64,000 nt of DNA from Symsagittifera roscoffensis (taxonomy: Eukaryota; Xenacoelomorpha; Acoela; Convolutidae): assembly GCF_963678635.1 (NCBI RefSeq), contig NC_087068.1, forward strand, positions 55,088,467 to 55,152,466, read 5' to 3'. The number at the start of each line of letters is the position of its first letter. Positions within the stretch are counted from its first letter, which is position 1. This document shows positions 55,201 through 64,000 of this stretch, piece after piece. The position numbers and the translations under genes were made by a program. The notes under the pieces are model-generated. The model was not told the DNA's origin. It saw only the letters and a list, made by a program, of their open reading frames with translations, and ran no database searches.

Positions 55201-57702
55201 TCCAATAATCGGAATAGAAGTTATTCAAACAAACGAAACCAGAATTACCCGAACAATCAATCAAGGAATAACTCATATAATAGATCGAACTATAACAGAC
55301 CAAACAATAATTACCAAAACAGATCGCGAAATAATTCACAAAATCGACACTCAAGTTATAATAATCGTTATAGAAATTATTCCCAATCACCACACCGGAA
55401 TAATAATAACTATAATAATTCTAATAATCGCCACAGAAGTAGTACACCTAAACATCAAAGACATATTAATCAAGTACAATCTAATCCAGAAACAACATCA
55501 GACCCTCCAGGTATTGATGACACAGTAACTGATACGTTACAACTCAATCAAATAAACTGTGGATCATCAAATTCAGAAAGCGATGCAGAAAACACTCTCT
55601 CCATCAACATGATAAAAGTCGAAAATGACTATGAACCTGTTATATATGAAGAACCTTTTTCATCACACATATATGAGAATCAATCAGAACTCCTTCAAAG
55701 TTATTATATTGAACCCGTCCATTCCACACCGACGACACAAAAAACGAATGAAAATAACACTACAAACCAACCCAATGAGAACGAAAAAACAAAATGCTTG
55801 AATACAAATCACATCTATCAAAACATACAAAAAGAACAACCCAAAGAAAAAATTTGGACAATACCATTTCTTTTGGAAAGTCCAAGAAGCAAAGAATTTC
55901 AACCACCAGATCTTGAAATTGATTTTTTAATTGGTTCAGGAGCAGAATCAAATTTAATAAACATTCCCACATGGAATGAAATAAAAACCTTACACCCAAA
56001 GCTAACACCTCTTGAAACCTCCAGCAAACTAGCAACAGCACAAGGATCAACATTAATAAACTACGGAAAAATTCAATTATTTCTTCTCCCCACAAGAACA
56101 ATGGAGCAAAACAAAATTTTAACCAAACCATTTAAACAAATATTCCATATCACTGATATTAAACACAATATCATTGGAATACCATTTATCTCTAAATATA
56201 TACCAACAATCAACATCTTGAATAGTAAAATATTAATCAAAGATAAATATACAAAAACAAAAGACACATCCCTAACATTTTTTCAAAGATTAAATAAACA
56301 ACCACCATTTTTTTCAAAATTTTACCCAATATATAACCAACAAAGAAAACACTTGAAACCACTATCAGGAAACATCTATAATTTTTCAATCAAACAAGTT
56401 CACCAATATGATAAAAAACAAAACAAACAAAAATTTTATATGTCAGATTTTGAATTCAAACATATTCATAAGTTTTTCGAAATCACAATCTCATCAATAA
56501 AATATTTGAAAAACTCGAATTCAGATATTATTTCCTTACATGTATACAACAATACACCTTACCAAGTAACATTACCTTTAGGACTTTTAGGCTATTGCGA
56601 AACCAACGCTACAATATCACCAATACACGAAAAAGCATATCGTGTAAATAATATACTCCAATTACCTGATATTTGCCAATCCACAATCCTTAATGAAGAA
56701 TTATCTATAAATAATATAATAAGTAACGAAAACAGAAATACGGATTATTTCACAAAAAACCCATATTTCATTTCTACATTCAACATAAGTAACTACACAG
56801 AGAATCAACAGAAATTTTTAACAATGTTTAATTTCCAACATTCACAAATAACACAAGACGAATTTGAAAAACTAGCAAAACAGCTAATTAAATATTCATC
56901 AGTCTATGCAACATCCAAATTTGATGTTGGCAAAATCAGCTCATCACTACATCTCCCATTAAAACCAGACGCAGTTTTCAAAAAACAAAGAGCAAGTAAA
57001 GTACCAATTCACTTACACGATAAAGTGAACAGATTACTCGACATTTTAGAACAATACAACATTATATCACCAGTAAACAAAGAGGAACAACCAAAAGGCA
57101 ATACATTTATCAACCCTGTTATCATTCTAGCCAAAGGAGAATCATTAAAAATTGTTCTCGATGCTAGATACCTCAACTCACTCATAGATGAATCAAAGTG
57201 TAATTGGCCCATTGAACCAATACAAGTTATTTTAACAAAAATAAACGGAAAATACTTTACCACCGCCGATATGAATAGTGCATATAATCAAATGCCATTA
57301 GATGAACAATCACGACGCTTAACACAATTTGTTATTGGAAATCAACAATACGAATTCAACCGCTTATTCTATGGAAAATCCATAGGACCAGCAGCATTTT
57401 CAGCTTTTATGAGCAAAATTTTTCGACCACTAATACTCAAGAAAAATGCAATCACCTATTTAGACGATGTTTTTATGCAATCACAGACAAAAGAGGAAAT
57501 GTTCAATGTTTTAGAACAATATCACCAAATACTTCAGAACGAAAATCTGAAGGCCGCCCCCGATAAATCACACTTCTTTTTGACAAAAGTTAAATTCTTA
57601 GGGCATAATATAGAAAGAAAAACAATCACTCCATTGAAATCACGTATAGACGCTATTCAAAAACTCGCTATTCAAAAACTTTTTAAGCAAATATGTTTAT
57701 AA
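52242..57702 (+). pseudogene. gag-pol: Gag and 5' pol of copy 2, interrupted
   Basis: The ATG at 52,242 starts the same product as copy 1 (MSSTHTPG), but one base is missing near 52,300, giving an early TAG. A further small insertion near 52,645 and a TAC-to-TAA change at 54,433-54,435 interrupt gag. Recognisable afterwards: CCHC knuckle CNYCRRYGHSISEC (about 54,770), protease motif changed to GSGA at about 55,933, RT FTTADMNSAYNQM and YLDD (about 57,460), and the LFYGISIG block of RT changed to LFYGKSIG. It ends at 57,702, where a net loss of about 38 nt with a short local duplication removes the RT connection segment. Confidence 0.85.
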
Positions 57703-57715
57703 AATGCAATTATAT

Positions 57716-60420
57716 CTACGACCATTCTATAACATACTTAGACAACAAAATAATTTTGAATGTAATACAGAACATCAAGCACGATTTGAAGAAATTAAAA
57801 ACTTCTAACTGAACAAATTTCAAACACAATTCCAGATTCAAATCAACCATTTTATGCAATGTGCGATGCTTCGAACTTTGGCATCGGCGCAGCATTATTA
57901 CAATCACATAATAGTACAAATAAAATGAACCTCATATCAGCAAATTCTCGATTATTCACTCAAGCAGAGCTACGACTCTCAACTCTAATGAGAGAATGTA
58001 CAGCCATAATATATACACTAACAGAATATGAATTTCTGATACTTGGATCAAAACATCCCACAGTTCTATTCACAGACCATAAACCAATCATCTTTCTTTT
58101 TACACAAAAGTCTAATCCAAACCACCGAGTTTATAGATTTCAACTCATTTTAATGAAATTCCCAAGCTTACATATAGTTTGGACCGCAGGAAAAAATCTT
58201 GCATTACCAGACACCTTGAGTCGAAATACGCCACCTGAATTACTTACACGAAAAACCACAGTTGAAATACCCAAAAACATAAAATTCTACCTTGCAGAAA
58301 ATGAAACATCACCCCGATTGGAATGCAAATATGCAGTAAAAACTGACGTTGAACAATCACAAATAAATAATTTACAACATTTCCCACTTTATCTAGATTG
58401 TCAAAATAATCACTATGAAGTTGATCTACTTGGAACATCAACTTTTAAACCAATCCCATATTCACAATGGATAAAAAACAACACCCAACAAAAAAGAATA
58501 AAACAACACCCGCCTAAAAAAGACCATTTTCCACTAATTGAAAAAGAAAATTTGACTGATAAAATAAACTTATCAGGACCACAAACAAACGATTCAAAAT
58601 ACACAATAAATCAAGTTTTTGACCTCCATGACCCACTTGACACAATACCCTTATCTAAATTAGAAATTGAAAACATTTTTCTCCCCCCAACAGAAACAAT
58701 TACAATTTCAACACTGAAACAATATCAAAACCTTGACCCAGTAATTCGACAACTGAAATCATGGCAAAAATATAAAACTAAACCTATCAAAGCAGATTCA
58801 ACTATTCTAGGAAACAAAACACTCCTCCGATATTTTCGAAAATTCAACAATACAACAATTAACGAAAACACAGACCTTCTAGAATACAAACTAAATGAAT
58901 CTACAGTTCCCTGTCTCCCTTTAAGTATGATTCTTATAGCTTTTAATATTTCACATACACAAAATATTAAAGGACACTCTGGATCAGAAAAAACATATTC
59001 AAATTTTATACAAAACTTTTATTTCCCAAATGCACCAATTTGGATAAAAGTACTATGCAATGACTGTATAGTATGTCAACTAAATAAACCTTACCCAAAT
59101 CAAAAACAAATAGCACAAAAACAAGATTTTAAAGGACAAAGTTTGTACTTTAATCATCGTATCTCATTTGATACCAAAGGACCAATTTCACCCTCATCCG
59201 AAGGAAACTCCTACATTATGGTAATTGTTGACGCATTTACACATTATGTAGCACTTAACCCAGTACCACATTGTAACGCTTATTACGCTTACACAACACT
59301 CTATGAACACTGGATAGCAAAATTTGGACTACCAGAAATTTTAGTTACAGACAACGGTACAGAATTCATAAATAATGAAATCATCACACTATGTCATTTA
59401 TATAACATTAAACACAAACCACGTACATCTCACGCACCTTGGACAAACGGCTTAGTCGAAGGTATGAACCGTTCATTACAAGAATATCTCAGATGTATCA
59501 TCAATGGAAATGATACAAGATTTCCCTTAGCATATAATTCACAAATCACGACAACTTTAGGAATGTCACCATATGAAATGGTTTTTAACCAAAAGCCACG
59601 CAAACCAATAATGTTTACAGCAAACTCTCATAAAAACGCACAAGGTTATTGTCAACCAAATAAAGACTCAATTTGTTATAACCTACCATTACATACACAC
59701 GATGAAGATCATTTTCATCACCCACAAATTCTTAAATTAGCCTCCGGTACACACACCGAATGGATTTTAAACAGAGATAAAAAACACAATGAAATTTACC
59801 AAAAGGTAACAAAAAAGTTGTTACAAAGGCAAAATATTAATGAACAAATAAATTCACGCTTTACACCAGCCTCCGATTTAAAAATTGGAACATTTGTTTT
59901 AATACCCAATTTTAATACTCAAAAAGGAATTTCAAAAAAGTTACAACCCCTTCGTAAAGGACCATACCAAATAATTGCAAAACCCACTGATGTCACATAT
60001 AAAATCACCGACTCAGATAAAAAAGAAATCGTTCAACACCGAAATAACCTATTACCTTAATATCCAAAAGAATACGCACTCCGCGAACTAACTCAATTAT
60101 ATTCTTTTACAGGTTTAAAAGTTAATCAAAATAACCCACATACGGACAACATAAAAAAGGAACAAAATGATATTCACCTCGGAAATCAAAACTCAAAATC
60201 AAACACCACAAAAAACACTACAAAAAATCTCGATCAAAATACATCTCAAAAAGAAAGAAAAAATAGAAAAATGACAGAACAAATAATACCCCAAAAACTA
60301 ATCGACAAATCAGAACATAGAGAGTCTTCACGACTTAGAAATCAACCACGTAAAAATTATAAAGTATTCATCCCACAATCTAAAATATTAAAGAAAGTTG
60401 AATTTCAAAAACAACCTTAA
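57716..60420 (+). pseudogene. pol: RNase H, integrase, GPY/F-like module and tail of copy 2
   Basis: After a small deletion near 57,807 the frame is open from about 57,859. It shows RNase H (CDASNFGIGAALLQ, TDHKP), the integrase zinc finger (GHSGSEKT, CNDCIVC), the DDE residues (SFDTKGP, VTDNGTEF, LVEGMNRSLQEYL), and a GPY/F-type module (LQPLRKGPYQII). About 30 nt are missing in frame near 59,518, between the second Asp/Glu region and the C-terminal domain. A TAA at 60,058-60,060, where copy 1 has a sense codon, cuts off the polar C-terminal tail, which continues open to a TAA near 60,418. Confidence 0.85.
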
Positions 60421-61014
60421 ATTCTACATTTAAAAATCTTTGCACCTCTGAAACATTTTACACTTTCATTTTTCAAGATAACATGCTGATAAACACGCAG
60501 CGAGTCTAGTTCAAAATTAGCCAATAGGATTCATCCAATCCGTCACCTTCTATAACTTTAACACAAACCAACTAGACGAAAAATATTAAACTCCAGGCAT
60601 ATCTATAACTATAACTCTACGACCTCCAGGTCAAAAATAAGCAAACCACTCCAACTTGACAACTAAAATAATTATCACCATAATATCATAACCCTCCCTT
60701 ATCTAATAAACCAAAGATCAACAATATTTCCCCAACTCAGCCCTCAAATACCCCCCAAACAAATATGTTAAATTAGCTTAAAGTAAAAGAACGACCATTT
60801 TATTTAGCCTAAAGTATAAAAATCTCAAAAATACCCCAGATCATTTGACAAATGAAAATAAAGACAAAGAAGACCTCCCGATCACCATAAAAATTGCCCC
60901 CAACAATTTTTTACAAAACTCAACCCACTTGTCAAAAAACTAATAAATAATCCGACCACACTTGAAAATTGCCCCAAACAACAAAAAATATTCGATCACG
61001 AAGCCATTTCTTAA
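60421..61014 (+). other. Non-coding spacer between pol and small membrane ORFs, copy 2
   Basis: The counterpart of 31,304-31,901. No frame is supported. It includes TTAGCTTAAAGTAAAAG and TTAGCCTAAAGTATAAA (about 60,772 and 60,817), a short direct repeat also present in copy 1. Confidence 0.4.
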
Positions 61015-61230
61015 ATGCTCTTCTATCAAACAGTCACTAAAATTATCACAAACCTCAAACAATTTTTTACGATACTTGAAACTTTCATAATATTTCTTTT
61101 TGATATCCTTGAATCTTTTCTAATACTCTTAATCATTTTTTGTAATATTTTTTTAATTTTCTACACTATATTCGAACTATTTCTCCAACTTTCAAAAACC
61201 CTTGATTATATCCACAGGTACGATTTATAA
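61015..61230 (+). CDS. Small membrane protein 1, copy 2 (71 aa)
   Basis: Same start, hydrophobic core (LETFIIFLFDILESFLIL) and KTLDYIHRY end as copy 1. It stops five residues earlier, so the ATGA overlap with the next ORF is lost and an 11-base gap takes its place. Confidence 0.65.
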   Translation: MLFYQTVTKIITNLKQFFTILETFIIFLFDILESFLILLIIFCNIFLIFYTIFELFLQLSKTLDYIHRYDL

Positions 61231-61241
61231 AACTTGTCTAA

Positions 61242-61406
61242 ATGATACGAACTATTTTCAGTAGAACTGATATTTTTCTACTATTTGTAATTTTCATAAC
61301 ATTTCTATCATCCCTCATTTTGACCATATGCAAATGTATAAAGAAAGCAATCATCACATTCGCTCTAGCAGCAATCCTCCTAATTCTTTTCTTAGAAATA
61401 CTTTAA
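61242..61406 (+). CDS. Small membrane protein 2, copy 2 (54 aa)
   Basis: MIRTIFSRTDIFLLFVIF and the CKCIKKA loop are identical to copy 1. The frame ends after LFLEIL, eight residues shorter than in copy 1. Preservation of both hydrophobic segments supports it as a gene. Confidence 0.6.
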   Translation: MIRTIFSRTDIFLLFVIFITFLSSLILTICKCIKKAIITFALAAILLILFLEIL

Positions 61407-61436
61407 TAAACATTAACTTTTTCACTAAAAGAATAG

Positions 61437-62570
61437 ACCAAAAAGCTATCAAAAATTGCTACCCAAAAGTCACCAAGTCAGTCTTCACCGACATCATCCC
61501 AAGATAACCCAACAACACCTTCAACTACCAATAATCCTCAAACATCTACACGAATTTCCTTTCAAGATAACCCATACACTTTTGAAGAACGACACGCTCG
61601 TTTATCAGAACCACTAGAACCAGTTCAACGACAAGCACCTCTAAGCGAACCAACATATAACTTATACCCAACACTACCACAAGAATTAAGTAAAATAAGA
61701 AATCCTAGTCAAAACCAAAATACAGTCGAAATAAATAGACAAATTATACATCCTCGACGAAACAGGAATTTTCAAACTCCCCGAGTTCATTTTGATATAC
61801 CTCAATCCCCATCACAAAACACTCCAGAAAACCCCATTGGTATATTACCAGAAACCCCTACGCTTCTTTCACAACGTAGCACCTCAAACCTACCATGAGA
61901 TTACTTAGGTTCAACACCAACATCTGAACAAATACGTGAAAATCCCTTTAACCCCCCAAACCAGGCATCACGACTACCATATTGGACAACACATTCATTT
62001 ACACAAGGTGAATTAAGTTTAGTCAATGATCCAATAGATATTTCTACGGATACAACAACATCCTCATCACTACCAGAAACATTATCACTACCATCAACAC
62101 CATCAATAAGCCAGATTTCACCACCACCTTTTAACTTAAATTTTCCAAATAATCTTGACGCCAGATATCGAGAACAATCATCAACAAATATCCCTTTAAG
62201 ACTAGATTGGAATACATTTACAGCCCCTCCACCATTATTTGGACAACATCTAGAAAGTAATCGCCTCCACAACTGGGCACTTAATAGATTACAATACCGA
62301 CAAGACATTCACGACGATATCCGTGATCACAATATCCAAATACTCCAACAAAACAGTTTACAATTAAAGTTTGAAATCACAGTTAAATTAAACAACATTA
62401 CTCAACATCCCTACCCATTAAACCCACCAAACATAACAGCTCAATCACTACCACCACCATTTATAACCACTGAAGTAATATATAAATACGACAGATATAC
62501 CAAAAAGACAATTGGTTACATCACATTTTATAACCCATACTCAGGATTATCATACACATGTATATTCTAA
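61437..62570 (+). pseudogene. ORF X of copy 2, AUG-less frame with one stop
   Basis: The same long frame as 29,746-30,882 in copy 1, open from just after a TAG (61,434) to TAA 62,568-62,570 except for a TGA at 61,896-61,898 (TCA in copy 1). No AUG serves as a start in either copy. The end overlaps the env start by 13 nt. Most differences from copy 1 keep the frame, which supports a protein-coding past. Confidence 0.6.
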
Positions 62571-64000
62571 AATTATTAATTTTTCTCCAACTCCTTTTTC
62601 TAGTAATCTCAAACCAAAACATAAACCCTTCTCCCCGCACAGGACCCCAAGATTTATTAGTAACACATTACGATTGTGAAGAAAACGAACAAAAAACACT
62701 ACACAAGTATGCAATAAATCAAGTATCACAGTGCGAAACAGAACCCCAAGCCATAGAAACTACAAATGTCATAGCAACACTTTATTCAAAAGCCCGAGCA
62801 ACTACAGTTATAGGATATAAATTCACAGCAACATTTTCTGAAAAGAAAGTACATTGTTCACAAGTCTCAAACGGAAATAAAAACCGACTTGACCATGAAT
62901 CATTCTACCAGAGTAATATAGAACGACTTTTACATCTCAATCCCGAAGATTGTAAAAACGAGTTACTCCGACTAAACATCACAAAAAATAAAAACACAGA
63001 TAGAAATTTAGTATATTTCCAAGTTTTTTCAGATTCTGTACATCAAGCAGAACTTGAAAGATATCAAGGACATATAAAATTAGATGAAAAATACCCATAC
63101 AACGGCGCACACGGACGATTAACCTATGACATGCACGATAAACACTGGATACCACACATTGGTATAAATGACCCATCAAACTGCAAAGCAGACACAAAAA
63201 ATAAAGGATACCAAGAAATAATGTTTTTCGATTGGAAAATACAACTCGAAAAAATACAACTCACACGAGATTTATCAGACAACACAATGATTTATCAAGG
63301 AATTAGATTACCTTGTAAAAACGACCAAGGTTATTGCGACCCTACAACCAGAACACAAGCAACAATTGTTTGGTTCCCCGAAGACACATGTACAACATTT
63401 CAAGTAGCAAAAATACACGCTCGTATGATAAAATTTCACGAAAAATATTTTATACAATCAATACCATATGAACAAGTAAATCCATTACGAAAAATAAGTT
63501 CTAATTTTCGAAACATTCATAATATAGAAAATAAATTAACACGTTTTCAAATATATCAAGAAACAGAACTTGCATGTAAATACAGAAACCCACTTCACAA
63601 AACACAATACTCTGAAATATTAGTTGAATACGAAAATGGATTCGACATGACCACTGGAAAAATAAAAGTCGACCCATACGCCACAAGTCATCCCCTAAAC
63701 GAAGGAACATCATATATACCAGTTAATTTTCAAAAGAATACAGGTCAACCTGGTGGACATTTAAAACCCCAAAACGATCAAAGCACACGTTTACAAGAAC
63801 TATCACTAATGAATAGTACATATTTTGGTAATATCCACTATGATATTCACTTAGATATGAAACTAGACTACACGATTAGCCGAATTTTTCAAGAAATGTC
63901 ACTCTCCGAATTAGAAACATTACACCAACTATGCGAATTAGAAAGAACACAAATATTACAATCACTTGCACTAGCAGTATTAAAAATACCCTACGCAGGA
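62558..64000 (+). CDS. env: Env-like glycoprotein, copy 2 (first 481 codons, cut by window end)
   Basis: The ATG at 62,558 opens a frame that runs uninterrupted to the window edge. It starts with a signal peptide (MYILKLLIFLQLLFLVIS) and the Cys-containing ectodomain blocks THYDCEENEQ and HCSQVSNGNKNRLDHESFY. It follows copy 1 closely with scattered substitutions. The transmembrane and tail regions lie beyond the window. Because pol in this copy is badly broken while env is clean so far, the break pattern is uneven along the element. Confidence 0.8.
   Translation, partial: MYILKLLIFLQLLFLVISNQNINPSPRTGPQDLLVTHYDCEENEQKTLHKYAINQVSQCETEPQAIETTNVIATLYSKARATTVIGYKFTATFSEKKVHCSQVSNGNKNRLDHESFYQSNIERLLHLNPEDCKNELLRLNITKNKNTDRNLVYFQVFSDSVHQAELERYQGHIKLDEKYPYNGAHGRLTYDMHDKHWIPHIGINDPSNCKADTKNKGYQEIMFFDWKIQLEKIQLTRDLSDNTMIYQGIRLPCKNDQGYCDPTTRTQATIVWFPEDTCTTFQVAKIHARMIKFHEKYFIQSIPYEQVNPLRKISSNFRNIHNIENKLTRFQIYQETELACKYRNPLHKTQYSEILVEYENGFDMTTGKIKVDPYATSHPLNEGTSYIPVNFQKNTGQPGGHLKPQNDQSTRLQELSLMNSTYFGNIHYDIHLDMKLDYTISRIFQEMSLSELETLHQLCELERTQILQSLALAVLKIPYAG

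Larger units (their letters stand above)
49298..64000 (+). mobile_element. Giant env-bearing LTR retroelement, copy 2 (plus strand, runs off the window)
   Basis: Same gene order as copy 1 in the opposite orientation, from a complete 5' LTR to the middle of env. By eye the two copies agree across almost the whole shared length with scattered substitutions and short indels. This copy has more breaks in gag and pol, including in-frame stops and deletions, so it is non-autonomous. It confirms the reality of ORF 0, the two small membrane ORFs, ORF X and Env, because these stay open or nearly so. Confidence 0.9.

Overview
This is AT-rich, intron-bearing animal DNA with one 200-base assembly gap (22,513-22,712). 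Trypsin-family exons with consensus GT/AG introns, several short inverted-repeat elements and two copies of a very large env-bearing LTR retroelement all point to an invertebrate. I cannot fix the phylum from sequence alone.

Layout. (1) 1-12,069: the 3' part of an S1 serine protease gene on the + strand. Four exons lie 1.3-5.9 kb apart, and the introns hold at least three families of short inverted-repeat (MITE-like) elements. (2) About 12,600-22,510: a purine-rich array built from a degenerate unit of about 40 bp, organised into higher-order units of about 0.6 kb and 1.07 kb and interrupted by a possible solo LTR. (3) 23,310-42,225: retroelement copy 1, minus strand, nearly complete (18.9 kb, with about 0.87 kb of its 5' LTR missing). 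(4) 43,845-45,851: exons of a second, paralogous protease whose last exon encodes a Ser/Thr-rich mucin-like stalk and a hydrophobic C-terminus. (5) 46,000-49,297: non-coding DNA with dispersed repeats, a tRNA-like sequence and a perfect AT hairpin. (6) 49,298-64,000: retroelement copy 2, plus strand, running off the window inside its env gene.

The retroelement is the outstanding feature. Read in its own sense it is: LTR (about 1.25 kb) - possible PBS - structured leader with repeated motifs - a 77-codon ORF - a basic 155-aa protein - a single-frame Gag-Pol (protease, RT, RNase H, integrase, GPY/F-like module and C-terminal tail) - two tiny membrane proteins - a 378-codon frame with no AUG - an 872-aa Env-like glycoprotein - a 601-aa protein I do not recognise - polypurine tract - LTR. 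Neighbouring genes overlap by 4, 13 or 26 nt, as in compact viruses. A full copy would be about 19.8 kb, more than twice the usual Ty3/gypsy or errantivirus length.

The two copies are inverted relative to each other, and protease 2 lies between them. Both are defective in different places. Copy 1 has two indels around integrase. Copy 2 has several frameshifts, three in-frame stops, deletions in RT and integrase, and a protease active-site Asp changed to Gly. The accessory frames without recognisable homology stay largely open and similar in both copies, which supports their having been real genes.
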